Source: Lonicera japonica
Taxonomy: Eukaryota > Streptophyta > Magnoliopsida > Dipsacales > Caprifoliaceae
Assembly: GCA_021464415.1 (NCBI GenBank)
Contig: CM038466.1
Span: 54,652,613-54,716,612 of the forward strand
Direction: 5' to 3'
Length of the DNA: 64,000 nucleotides
The translations under genes and the position numbers were made by a program. The notes beneath the pieces are model-generated. The model saw only the letters and a list, made by a program, of their open reading frames with translations, did not search any database and had not been told where the DNA came from. Positions 10,092-20,838 of the stretch are shown here, one piece after another; the first letter of the stretch is position 1, and every line of letters begins with the position of its first letter.

Positions 10092-11588
10092 GTAGATGCG
10101 ACCCAAAGAAAGAGTTTTAAGCTCTAACTTTTGAATCTTTAATAACTTCTCAGCTTCTGAAACAAGTGCATCAGGAAATGATTGGAAGAAAATCTACTTA
10201 AGGTTGGGATCATCAATTCCACAAAGGATGTAAAATCTCTTTGACATGCGGTCATAGTGTCGTTCAAGATCGGCTTCTTGGAGAGAACAACACTTCATTC
10301 CCATAAATTCTGAACGGGCTATATCACCAAATTTGGACGGAGTTCCAACAAACTCATTGTAAATGGTACCAAGAAATACATCAATAGAAGTAACTTGTTG
10401 CAGTTGAAGTTGTCTGTATTCTTGTAGAGAGTCGTACCAATCATGCAAACGTCCTGTTAAGCGAGCAAGGAATCGCTTAAAACACTGACCGAAGATCATA
10501 AAGCTCATTATCGGCAATAATCCAAGCTTTAAATTGAAAGAATCGGTCTCGCCAAAATTTAGGTTTAATATCATCTAGGGTAAACCGTAGATGATTCTCT
10601 TGGTGATGGTTAGTCGGGACTTGAGCTGGAGGTGGGACAGGATTTAGTTGAGGGTTATCTGGGGGATCTTCAACCATTGGTTCTGTGGCGTCTTCAGTGG
10701 GTTGAGTATTAGAGGTTTGAGCTGAGTACATTTGTTCAAATGAGCCAAACAAATCATCAGACTCAGTTTTAACAGGAGTATGGTCAGAAAGGGTAAGGGC
10801 TCTGAGGAATGAGGCTATGTGATTAACTGGTTGGTTTTCAGGTATTTCCATTGCAAACATATCCATAGGTTTGGTAGAGGCGCCTTGGATAACATCGGTA
10901 GCGGTAGATGGATGACGGTAGGCTTCTGGATTGGTTGCCGGTGAAGTGGTAGTTGACTTCACGGTGGAAATGGGTGTGGGTGGAGTTCATGAAGTACAAT
11001 TCCACGGGCTTCTCTGGCTGTTGGAGGAGCTGATATGCTGTGAAAATCAGCGCGTGCTGAGGACCAATCAATTTCAGATGGATGTTTGGCTTTAAACGGG
11101 TAATTTGATTTGGGAGGTCTGAAAACTAGTTTGGGAACTGGTTTGGGTTTTGGGGGAGATGACCATGGAGGTAATTGATGCTTGGGGGGTTCATCCCAAA
11201 GATTGAGGGAAGAAGAATGAGGGTTGGCCAACGTATATTCTGCTGGATTAAAAGTATTTTGAACTGGTGGTTCAGTGGGGTAGAAGATTGAAACATCGGG
11301 GATCTCACGGGTATTCGGGAAGAGGGATTTGGGTAAAGGTTTCTCATGATTATAAGCATGCGGGGCATATTGGCTTCTTTCAATTGATTCAAGCTGAGCT
11401 TGAAGAGCTCGCTTTTCTGTCTCCTTTTCGCGAAAGAAGTTTGCGGTGGCAGCAAAATCATGGACTGTTGTAGCCATATAATGCATCTGTTCATTTAAGG
11501 TTTTAATTCTCATTTTGATGTCAACAATCATATCAGGGATGGTAGCAAGAGAAGAGATTCTCTTATTCATTTGCTGGGTTTGCTGGGC
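10082..11588 (-). pseudogene. EPRV copy 2: coat-protein fragment, lineage I
   Basis: A 1.5-kb minus-strand fragment of the coat protein covers the coiled-coil region (start side at 11588) to just past the capsid core (end at 10082). It lacks start, knuckle and protease. It has frameshifts near 10977 and near 10490, seen as breaks between the open stretches 11570-10959, 10962-10477 and 10574-10194. At the right edge similarity stops exactly at the C at 11588, where the Tat element DNA begins with TATAAATAG. Confidence 0.85.
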
Positions 11589-11704
11589 TATAAATAGAGG
11601 CTTGTGGGTTCATTCTCAGCACTTCTTCTTGCAATCTGCTCTCTAGTCTATAAATTTCTGACATTTCAAAAAACATTTAGCGAGTGTTTTGAAGAGTGTG
11701 AGTG
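11589..11704 (+). promoter_or_regulatory. Putative promoter and 5' UTR of the antisense plant-mobile-domain gene
   Basis: TATAAATAG at 11589-11597 lies 108 bp before the ATG at 11705. Further upstream is EPRV DNA, so any upstream promoter elements have been cut away by the rearrangement. A second TATAAAT occurs at about 11650. Confidence 0.5.
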
Positions 11705-14700
11705 ATGGCTTTCGCGAGACTGCTTTCGATCTGCGTGTACATGATGATGGGGGGCCCACCGGAAGGAGGGGAGGCGCCGGAGCTACTCCCGGGAGATGAG
11801 GTGGACTCTATTACTGCGATGATGGATGGGCGACTACTCTGCGCACCTCATCACGACGACTGGGAGGGTGTGGCCTGGGAGGGGCCACTGGGGGCAGACG
11901 GATCACTACAGCGGGCGATGTATCGCGACGTGCCGCTGATCTCACCAGGAGAGGGACGAGAGTGGCTACTGATGGAGCCTGCGGCACACGAGATTCGCCG
12001 CCGTACTCGGTTATGCTCTAATTTCTAGTATTTACATTATGTGATTTTTGAAAAAAATGCAATGAAATGATATGCATGAAAATGTGATAAATTTAATAAT
12101 TACTTGCCATAATAAACATACTTAACATAGCGTTTTGTTTTTCTTAAAACATGGATTATCCAGTATTAACTTAAAAAGCGAGTTCTAAAATTTTAGTAAA
12201 ACATGTGATGTGACAGAGGATTGGACGTTGCCGCGGTATCACATGTGCTGCTCCCGAGCTACGAGATCAGCTACCCCCATTGGTGAGGGCTTATTTGAGC
12301 GCGACCCCATTCGGACGATTCATCGAGGTGCTGCCCAGTGGAGAGTTCCAGCGATCGGTGAGTCTGCCGACGGTATTAGGGGAGAGATGGTGGGACACGA
12401 CGCACACCTTCCATTGGAGTTGGGGCGAGATGACGTTGACCCCAGAGGACGTGTTCGTGCTGACGGGACTACCATTCGGAGGGGAGCCACTGGTACTCAA
12501 CCCCCGGTTACGAGTCACGCTAGATGAGATGGGGGCGACACTTGGTTAGAGGCCGAGCCAGATAGTGGCGGACGGGATACCCCACACGGCGATGGTACAA
12601 CACATCGAGGCGGAGAGTGAGAGATTTGGAGACGGACCGACGACACGGCAGGAGGTCCGGCAGTTATCACGGTGTTTTTTGCTGCTGATGATACATGACT
12701 TCTTCTACGCACGGGGAGGCGACAACCTGCGATTCTTCGACCAGCTGTACACATTCGCCTGTGGAGGATATGTGCTGGCGGTGCTGTACGAGTCGATGGA
12801 CTTGGTGTGCCACCATATGGAGCTCAACCACCGCGGACTGGTTACGCTTTGGGAGGTAATTACTTAAATTTAAATCTCAATATTTCTTTTTGAAAATCAT
12901 GTGATAGTTTAAATAAAAACTGATGGTTTTAAAAATTGTGATAATTTGCGACAGATGTGGTTTATTGCGCGTACCCATCAGGGTATCGGTCAGATCCATG
13001 TGCACCCGACTTTCGCCGACGAGTTCCCGCTTTTCAGACTGTATTATAGCGGGAACATAGTTGGGGTGTATCGATATCTGACCCCTGACGTCAGTGCGGG
13101 CGACGTCTCAGGTCTTCAGCTAGATCAAGTATGAATTTGAATAAAACTTAAATTATTTTTTGAAAAAGAAAGTTGTGTTATTTATAGCGTATGTTCAATG
13201 TGGCAGGTTCAGTGGAGCCCATGGCCGGCATACGTGACACAGCAGTGGGGGTATGTTGATGCGCTGGCGGCTGCTCGTTCGAGGCGGCTGTTTGTACACG
13301 AGTACGGGGCAGCTTTCTACCTGGGGGAGCGCATGGTGCGGCAACACACTCCCGGGTTAGGCTTTAGGGTCCCGGCCTGGCCTCCAGCGGCGATGAGGCG
13401 ACCGAGCATGCTAGCTGTAGAGGATCGGGCTGTACTCTTGGGAGGCGTCCCGATGGAGGGCTTGCTGGTGGAGGGAGAGTACGGGACCTTCGCGCACCGT
13501 TATCTGATGAGAGAGATGAGGGGGGTGCGAGACAGGGTGATATACGCGAGGTACGCTGCACTCGAGGGAGATTCGATGTTCATCCGTGGGCAGCTCTACA
13601 TCTCGCAGAGGGTCCCACATCAGCCTGCTCCTGCGCCTAACCGGAGGGCGAAGGGGATTGCGGATTCAGACGACGAGGATCCGCATGGAGAGAGGGACGA
13701 GGAGTCACAGCAGGTGGAGGAGGAGGAGGAGGATGGAGGGTCGGAGGAGGTGCCCTTGGGAGGAGGCAACAGTAGGGTGCCCCCAGTTGGTCCAGGTGGG
13801 GTTGCTGGTGAGGAGCCGACTGTCGCGGCTTCGCCCGAACGAGGCAGGGCGACGAGAGGTGGGAGGAGTCCTATCGGAGGGCGGAGTCCGGTATCGAGAC
13901 CGCCCATTCCTCCAGCCATGGTGGGGAGGACGCCTCAGCTGTCCTCGGAGGACATCAGGCAAATGCTGGAGTCAGCGCAGACACCTGAGGGACGTGGGTC
14001 GATGTCAGGGTCGTCACCCATATTTGGATCCGGAGACATGGATTGGGCTCAGCATGTGTCATTCTCGCCATTGCTGCGGACACCCGTTGGGTCAGTGGGG
14101 CTGAGGCCTTATTCACTGTCGACCCCATCATCAGGAGCTGCTCGCGGTATAGTCTTCCGGGAGCTAGGAGAGAGGACAGCTCAACTAGAAGCGGAGGCAG
14201 GTATAGGCCAGGCTCCGGCAGGCGAGGGGGGCGACAAAGGGAAGGGGAAAGCAATGGCGCCCGAGTCGAAGGAGGGAGAAGATACCGGGGAGGACATTCC
14301 CCCGGTGGGTGGTGCTAGCGGAGTTGGTCCGTCACAGGCTCCTAAGGGTGTGGCGTTGGCGTCGTACTCGATCCCGGAGTACCCACGGGATATCCCTTAC
14401 TTGGATCTCGATCTACCCAAAAACTACCGGATCCCTGATGTACCTATGGGCGATGAGCGGATGGGGGACCTAGCACACGTCTCGGGCGAGGAAGTAAGGT
14501 TTCCTCTCTTCTAAAAAGTTTTAGTGCATGCGCTTGTTTATAAATGTTACTGACTGGTGATTTGGTTTTTGGCAGAGGGGTTTATTCCTGCTTCGCGAGG
14601 TGGCTGAGCTGCTGAGGAGCTACTTCAACATGTACGGACTACTGACGTTCGTGGCTCCCTTCCCGACGGAGTACATGGGGCGGTACAGCAGGCGTTTAGC

Positions 14701-14902
14701 AGGCGATACGACTGCCACCTACCACCCATCGCGCTCGCGGTCCCGATCGGCGGCACCTTCTCAGTCGGTCCAGCAGTCGAGGCACACTTCCCGGCTTGCT
14801 CCATCTCGCACAGTTTCGGAGAGTCCAGCGGAGGGTGCTGGAGAGACAGAAGCGAAACGACCACGCACGATGGATCCTTCTCCTCCTCCTCCTCAGCGTT
14901 GA
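11705..14902 (+). pseudogene. Antisense plant mobile domain (PMD/MAIN-like) gene, spliced, with one in-frame stop
   Basis: GC-rich exons alternate with AT-rich introns. Likely exons: 1, 11705 to about 12009 (donor uncertain); 2, about 12217-12855; 3, 12955-13128; 4, 13207-14493; 5, 14576-14902. Donors GTAATT, GTATGA and GTAAGG and acceptors GACAG, GGCAG and GGCAG fit, and introns 2 to 4 are all phase 0, keeping one frame. Exons 2-4 code for a plant mobile domain (ATPFGRF, ERWWDTTHTFHWSWGEMTLT, the WFIARTHQ exon, VQWSPWPAYV), a domain related to transposase-derived MAIN/PP7-like proteins. The C-terminus is low-complexity, acidic, then Arg/Ser- and proline-rich. A TAG at 12547-12549 interrupts exon 2, and the join of exon 1 to exon 2 is unclear. 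Antisense PMD genes between pol and the 3' LTR are known from other plant Ty3/gypsy elements; function unknown. Confidence 0.75.
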
Positions 14903-15423
14903 TGTTTTGAGTGGTGGTTCGATGTTTTGTTAGATTTTATTAGAAAAACATTTTATTTAAGTTGTTAATTAAGTTATGTTTTGGTTTTAGCAAAGACTTT
15001 GTTAATTTAGTAGTTAATTTAGATGTATTTGTTTTCTAGGAAAAAATGTTGGTTGATTAGTGTAGCTGGTTTTAATTTATTAATAAAATATTTGTGTTCT
15101 TTCTTTGGAGAAAACATGTTTGTGGTGCAATGTGAATGTTAGAAATTTATTGCGAATATGGTCCGTAAGAAAAGGTTATATAACATATTGGCAAAAATCA
15201 TTATGAACTTGATTAAAATAAAATGATTAAGTGTTTATATTAGTGAACATATCATGTGTGCGAAAGAAATCTTTAATTTACAAAAAAGGTCAAGTATGCG
15301 TGTTGGCAAGTAATTATTAAATTTATATGCATGCAATGCTAGATTGTTCTTCCTGAATAAAGTCTGGCGACATTCATATCATGATGTATTGTGAAGAAGA
15401 TTTTGAAAAACAAAGATTTTTGA
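14903..15423 (+). other. 3' region of the PMD gene and intergenic stretch
   Basis: AT-rich, without coding signal. AATAAA at 15082-15087 is a plausible polyadenylation signal for the PMD gene. A 22-nt block at 15305-15326 is an exact inverted copy of 12087-12108 in the first intron. Nothing else recognisable. Confidence 0.55.
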
Positions 15424-15627
15424 CCAAGGGGAAGAGCCAACCGCACGCCCCACCCGCAAGGGGTAGCCGTACGGTTGGGAGGCAACCGTACGGTTGGGAG
15501 CCAGCCGTGCGGTTGGCCTGTGCATTTTTGCTATAAATAGAGCGCGAATTTTTCCTTTTTTCCTCATCCAAATCACTATTCACTCTATCCCTCTAACCTA
15601 AAAGTAGATTGTCTTTCTTCTGCCGTC
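15424..15627 (+). promoter_or_regulatory. Promoter of the DUF7745-like gene, resembling an inverted copy of the element's LTR promoter
   Basis: A GC-rich stretch with repeated CCGTACGGTTGGGAG-type units (15435-15520) is followed by TGCGGTTGGCCT and ATTTTTGCTATAAATAG (TATA box about 15532-15540). The element's own LTR promoter, read on the minus strand (26270 to 26021), has the same order: GC-rich CGGTTGG/CGGCTGG units, TGCGGTTGGCCT, then ATTTTTGCTATAAATAG. Here the copy faces the opposite way and points at the antisense gene. Confidence 0.7.
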
Positions 15628-16860
15628 ATGTTTATCTTCCGTACCAGTGCTGCCTTTTCCCTCTTTTCTGATTTTGTATCTTTAGCTGAGGCCGACTGCG
15701 GTCTCAACTGGGGCGACCTGAGCCACCTTCACCGTTGGTGTTCGCATGAGATCAACTATTCGTTCATGCTTGCTTTTGCTGAGTTCTGGGATGCTGAGGA
15801 TCATTGCTTCCGTATCGGGTTAGACGAGCTCTGCCCGACGATCGAGGAGTTCACCTTACTAATGCGCCAGGACCTCTCATGGCCATTGGCGTCTTTGCGG
15901 GATTCTAGGAGCCCTCGGGTCATGCTAGCGGAGTTTCTGGGTTTACGGGAGAGTGAGTGCCGGGCCATGATTGTAGACAGACGGCTCAACTTACGTCGCC
16001 TGGCTGATTTCTTCATGCAGCATGGCGATGATCCGGCTTATTTTTCAGGTCGGACTGCTGCCTGTATGATCTTTAGTTTTTCTCAGATGCTTCTAGTTAC
16101 TGATGATGCTATCCTGGTTGATCCCTTGATTATTCGGGTGGTGTCTGAGGCGAGATGCGGCCATTTGGTGACTCCCATCTTACTGGCGGAGACACTGAAT
16201 GGTCTGGATGCCGTGGTTCATTGCCGACTTAACCACTTTCGGGGTAGCCCATATCTACTGTATATGTGGGTTACTGAGAGGTTTAGGTATCTGGGGACTC
16301 GACTTCCCTGGGATTCTCGGCACTTCTTTCTTCGTCCCGACTACGCCCTGATCCATCGTTTGTCATCCTTCGATTGGGCTGTGCGTTTTTCTGAGTCTTT
16401 TTCGTCGATTCGTTGGGATATCCCATGGTGGCGTATGAGGACTATGATCGTCAGTATGGGTGGGCAGAACTTCCTCCGGTTCCGTGGTTTACGAGAGACA
16501 TCGTTCTACATACCCAGCCGGTTGACTAGACAGTTTGGTCTTCCTCTGAGTATACCCCTCCCACTGAGAAACTTTTCTTCGGTTGCGCTGCCTATTACCC
16601 CGAGGTTGGAGACGACCCTACGAGGTCTTTGGTCTACTCGCTTTATCCGACGATTCCATGGGGGAGAGCTCGGCATTACCCAGGTGACCCGGTCTGACAT
16701 TGTACTGCATGTTTGGCTTCGAGTTTGTCAGACCATCGAGCACGAGCCTATGATGATGAGGTGGTTTCGGTTTGCGGACTCACATGTGACAGAGGAGACA
16801 GGACTTGCTTCGTATCAGACCATGGATCGAGAGAGGATCTTATATTCCGCTTCTGACTGA
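15628..16860 (+). CDS. Antisense DUF7745-like protein of the Tat element
   Basis: An intact 410-codon frame (starts MFIFRTSAAF, ends TGA at 16858-16860) on the strand opposite to gag-pol, downstream of the integrase. The segment HRWCSHEINYSFMLAFAEFWD, with ELCPTIEEFTLLM about 20 residues later, resembles the DUF7745 family found as extra proteins in plant Ty3/gypsy (Ogre/Tat) elements and distantly related to the PMD group. No catalytic motif is evident. It is the only complete frame in this element, while gag-pol is riddled with stops, which may mean recent constraint or chance. The domain name is from memory of the family and should be confirmed by profile search. Confidence 0.7.
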   Translation: MFIFRTSAAFSLFSDFVSLAEADCGLNWGDLSHLHRWCSHEINYSFMLAFAEFWDAEDHCFRIGLDELCPTIEEFTLLMRQDLSWPLASLRDSRSPRVMLAEFLGLRESECRAMIVDRRLNLRRLADFFMQHGDDPAYFSGRTAACMIFSFSQMLLVTDDAILVDPLIIRVVSEARCGHLVTPILLAETLNGLDAVVHCRLNHFRGSPYLLYMWVTERFRYLGTRLPWDSRHFFLRPDYALIHRLSSFDWAVRFSESFSSIRWDIPWWRMRTMIVSMGGQNFLRFRGLRETSFYIPSRLTRQFGLPLSIPLPLRNFSSVALPITPRLETTLRGLWSTRFIRRFHGGELGITQVTRSDIVLHVWLRVCQTIEHEPMMMRWFRFADSHVTEETGLASYQTMDRERILYSASD

Positions 16861-17192
16861 TGGTTTTGCTGGTTAGGTTAGGTTTGGTATATTGCTTCTT
16901 TATGAAAGCTTTTTGTATGTAGGTAGATGGGCCTGTAGTAGAAGTATGTAGGAGCTTGATGTATGTAGGTTTTGTTTACATGGAGAAGTATGTAGTAGCT
17001 TGACTTTGATTATATACATGGAAAATCTCTTTCTGCCCCCCCATTTTGCTTTCAAATGGATGAATTTTATTACAATGAATAGACCGGGCCTGATATTCAG
17101 GTTGCCTACGTTTCCCCTGCTAATAACCCTTTTTTTTTGTTTTGTTTTTTTTTTTTTGGTGCTCAGGTCTTCGTAGTTCATGAATACAACTT
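16861..17192. other. Convergent gap between the DUF7745-like gene and the integrase end
   Basis: Noncoding. It contains direct repeats of TATGTAGG/GAAGTATGTAG (16915-16993) and long T-runs at 17130-17158. Transcripts from the two strands would converge here. No LTR or polypurine tract seen. Confidence 0.55.
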
Positions 17193-18259
17193 TTACTGAT
17201 AATACTTCTTTAACCGATCGAGATTGACTGGTGAGTTTAACTCTTGGCCATCAATATCGGTAAGGAGAACGGCACCCCCGGATAGTATCTTAGTAACAAT
17301 GTAAGGGCCTGTCCATTTTGGCGAAAATTTTCCTCGTGGGGTCTCGAGCCGGTTCGCGAATCTCTTTGAGTATTAAGTCCCCAACTATGATGCCTCTTTC
17401 TCGAATTTTCTTATTAAAGGCTTTTGCAACACGCTTTTGGTACCCTTGATGTTAATAGGAAGCTTTTAATCGTTTTTCATCAATCATCGCCAATTCTTCA
17501 TACCGAGCTTTTATCCAATCGCTTTCGGTGATCTGATTTTTCAAGACAACCCGTAAAGAGGGTATTTCCATTTCCACTGGCAGAACCGCTTCCATTCCGT
17601 ATGTGAGGGAGAAAGGTGTAGACCCCGTTGAGACTCGTTCGGTAGTTCGATACCCCCAAAGTGCATACGGGAGTTTTTCGGGCCAATCTCTGCCGGATTT
17701 TACCATCTTACTAATGATGTTCTTTAAATTCTTGTTGGCAGCCTCAACAGCCCCATTAGTTTGCGGACGGTACGGGGAGGACTTGTGACGTTTGATTCCA
17801 TATTCTTCCATGAGCTCATTAGCTTCACCCTCAAAATGTGTCCCATTATCGGATATTATCTCATGAGGTACCCCATATCTGCATATAATGTTGTGTTTGG
17901 ATGAATCGAGCTACTTTCTTGGCATTTAAACCTTTGTAGGATTCAGCTTCAACCCATTTGGTGAAGTAGTCGATAGCGACCAGAATGTATTCATGCCCAT
18001 TGCTTCCTTTTGGCAAAATCTTACCGATTATGTCGATACCCCAAATGGAAAATGGCCAAGGAGATGTCATGGGATACAATTCTTTTGGTGGGAGCTTTTG
18101 TGCTTTGGCGTATATTTGGCATTGATGACACCCTTTGACATATTCAAAACAATCCTTTTGCATTGTTAACCAATAATATCCTTGGCGAACTATCTTCCGT
18201 GCCAATGTGTGACCACTCATATGTGGACCGCACTCTCCACTGTGAATTTGTTCCATCAT
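17193..18259 (-). pseudogene. pol: Integrase of the Tat element
   Basis: The N-terminal HHCC zinc-binding domain is present (HMSGH and CHQCQ, about 18215-18115), with first catalytic Asp in WGIDIIG (about 18045), the core motif near SPYRPQTNG (about 17780) and the catalytic Glu in GAVEAANKNLK. The C-terminal KWTGPYIV motif and VNLDRLKKYYQ lead to a stop at 17193-17195. A frameshift lies near 17870-17890 in front of the second Asp, and another between 17452 and about 17400, so no functional enzyme can be made. It would insert element cDNA into chromosomes. Confidence 0.85.
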
Positions 18260-19519
18260 TGCTCGGGATTTTTCCTCGTAGAGGCATTGAAGATGTATGC
18301 CATTGTCATTTCTTCAGTATAATTTCTCCGCACAAATGATAAATCGTGATGCAAGTCGGCGAAGCGTGACCCGAGTGGTTTTGTCGTATTTGGTGGGTAT
18401 TCATTATGCTTGAGTAATTGCCAGATATCATAATACCAAACACTTTTATCAACCTTGCTTCCACTTTCAACATCGAGTGATAGGCAAAATACGGATTTGC
18501 CCGTTTCTGAATTTGGATCTGGATCTCTTCTTTCTCTCCTGGAATTTCGACCATCGAGGCCAGTGTAGTAAGGCATCAGCAAAGTTGTTCTGTGTTCTCG
18601 AGATATAGAAGAATTCAATACAATCGAATTTTTCAGAAGTTTCTTCGAGTTGGGCTAAAAATGACACAAGTTTTTCCTTTTTGATCTTCCACTTTTTCAA
18701 AATCTGATGGATAATGAGGGCGGAGTCTCCGAATACTTGAATTTTACGGACCCCTTTCTGCAAAGCGATTTCCAATCCAACAATGCAAGCCTCGTATTCC
18801 GCGACATTATTAATACAAGGAAATTCCAGGCGAAAAGACATAGGGGCATGGGTTTGATCTGGGGAAATTAACAGGATCCCAATTCCATTCCCATTTCGGT
18901 TGCAAGCCCCGTCAAAATACATTTTCCATTCATCATCTTTCGTGATTTCCATTATACCTTCATCAGGAAACCCAAAGTCCTGTAAGTCAGTATCAAAAAT
19001 AGGATTACTTGCTAAGTGGTCTGCTATGATTTGACCTTTGATCGCCTTTTGAGTTACATAGGAAATGTCGAACTCTAAAAGTAGAAACACCCATTTAGCC
19101 ATTCGATTAGTCAACACTGGCTTTTCGAACAAGTATCGCAAGGGATCCAAGCGAGAAATTAAGATCACGGAAAAGACCAACATATATTGTCGCAATTTCT
19201 GGGTGGCCCAAACCAACGAGGCACACGATTTCTCTAAAGCCGTATAGTTTTGTTCTCCTGGAGAAAACTTTTTGCTGAGGTAGTATATTGCTTGTTCAGT
19301 TCTTGTTTTCAACAAATGTTGCGCTAACATTGCCCCAACTGATGAGTCGTTGACCGACATGTATAGTATTAACGGAATGCCTACTTGGGGAGGCGCCAAG
19401 ACTGGCGGCTTGGCCAAATATTGTTTAATCTTATCAAATGCTTCTTGACATTGCTCGTTCCATTGCCCATCCGAGCTCTTTTGGAGTAGCTTAAAAATTG
19501 GTTCACATGTTCGAGTCAA
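18260..19519 (-). pseudogene. pol: RNase H plus second (Tat-type) RNase H domain and linker
   Basis: The first RNase H follows the RT (ILYMSVNDSSVGAML, then NRMAKWVFLLLEFDI). The second RNase H starts near WKMYFDGACNRNGNG (about 18930) and keeps the acidic residues of the catalytic set: D in YFDGA, E in AEYEA, D in FGDSA, D in NNFADA. A second, intact-looking RNase H after a degraded first one is the signature of the Tat clade. The frame differs from that of the RT, so a frameshift lies near 19560; another near 18550 breaks the linker to integrase. Confidence 0.87.
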
Positions 19520-20445
19520 CTGTGAAATGAATCTGCTGATGAACTGTAATCTCCCGAGGAAACCCCGTATTTCCTTTTCGGTTTTAGGGGCTGCATTTCT
19601 TGAATAGCTTTAACCTTTGCTGGATCAACCTCGATTCCCTTTCGGCTGACTATATACCCCAGCATCTTGCCTTTGGTGACCCCAAATACACATTTCTGAG
19701 GATTCAAACGCATTTGAAATCGCATAAGCCATTCAAAGAAGACACGAAGAGTTTCCACATGACTTGCCCGGTCTAAGGATTTGATGATCATGTCGTCGAC
19801 ATACACTTCTACTTCCTTATGAATCATATCATGGAACAGAGTAGTTGCGGCTCGCTGATATGTGGCCCCGACATTTTTCAACCCAAATGGCATAACAGTG
19901 TAACAATAGGTACCCCATGGTGTGATAAAGGCCGTCTTTTCCTGATGATTAGGATGCATTTTGATTTGATTATACCCGGCAAATCCATCGACGAATGATT
20001 TTAATGCATGATTTGTAGTGTTGTCGACAATGAGATCAATATTTGGCAATGGAAGGTCATCTTTTGGAAATGCAGCATTTAAATTGCGATAATCGACACA
20101 AACCCGTACTTTGCCGTTGGCTTTTGGCACCGGCACTATATTGGCCAACCAAGTAGGGTATTCAACAACCCGTATGAATTCAACATCCAATTGCTTTGTG
20201 ACTTCTTCTTTTACCTTGAGCGACCACTCAGGTACTAGTTTTCTTAACTTTTGCTTGATAGGTTTGCATTCGGGTTTAGTGTGTATTTCATGCATCACAA
20301 TGTCGGCATCTAAACCCGGCATATCAGCGTATGACCAAGCGAAAACATTGACAAACTCTTTCAACAAATTTTCTAAGTCTGTTTTTTCATCATGGCTTAA
20401 TTCGGCCCCAATTTTTATCTCTTTTTTATCATCGGCTGTTCCCAA
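19516..20445 (-). pseudogene. pol: Reverse transcriptase of the Tat element
   Basis: RT motifs in order: PVPKANGKVRVCVDYRNLN, FVDGFAGYNQIKM, TVMPFGLKNVGATYQR, and the catalytic YVDDMIIKS (about 19810-19785). The palm and fingers are open, but the C-terminal part goes out of frame near 19590 (normal sequence is replaced after MQPLKPKRK). Upstream it is in frame with the protease block but separated from it by stops at 20476 and 20839. Confidence 0.88.
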
Positions 20446-20475
20446 ATTTATTGTGAGCGTGTCCCCTTCAATAGG

Positions 20476-20838
20476 TTATATTCTTTGTTCATCATTTAGA
20501 TTCTCATTCATAACTTCAACATCACAAGAATCAAAGTAAGGGGAAAGATTGTCAATTTTATTGATAGAAACATCATTTGGCATAGACAGCATACATTCTA
20601 ACTTTTGTACCTTTCTATCAACATTCCTCTCTCTCTTTTTCTTCTTTTCTTCTTCAACGGGGCGTATAAGGTGTACAGGATCCCTGAGGTAGTCTTCCTC
20701 AATTGCCATAACCTCAAACATGTTACCCAACATATCTTCTTCTTCCAGTGGCTCGGCGGGTGGCTTGGTTATCTTTAGTTTTGATGAGAAAGTGTGAGTA
20801 AAACCTTCGCCTATATACAAGTCTTCTTCGAAAAAGAT
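20476..20838 (-). pseudogene. pol: Protease-RT linker of the Tat polyprotein
   Basis: An acidic, lysine-rich linker (KPPAEPLEEEDMLGNMFEV and an EEEKKKKRERN run), in the same frame as the protease upstream and the RT downstream. The bounding TAA codons (20839-20841 and 20476-20478) look like nonsense mutations inside one long gag-pol frame. Confidence 0.65.

Noticed and set aside
13586..14318. Long open frames in other phases over the PMD exon 4 region
   Set aside because: The exon is GC-rich with few A/T-rich stops, so alternative frames on both strands stay open by composition. The phase-0 splice pattern supports only one frame.
15424..15520. Solo LTR or second LTR of the Tat element
   Set aside because: Only the U3-like repeats and TATA segment match the LTR. 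Sequence before and after is unrelated, and no TG...CA ends or target duplication are present.
17130..17158. T-rich run as a poly(A) tail of an inverted LINE or SINE
   Set aside because: No target duplication, no promoter boxes and no LINE coding sequence nearby; it lies in the convergent gap of the Tat element.
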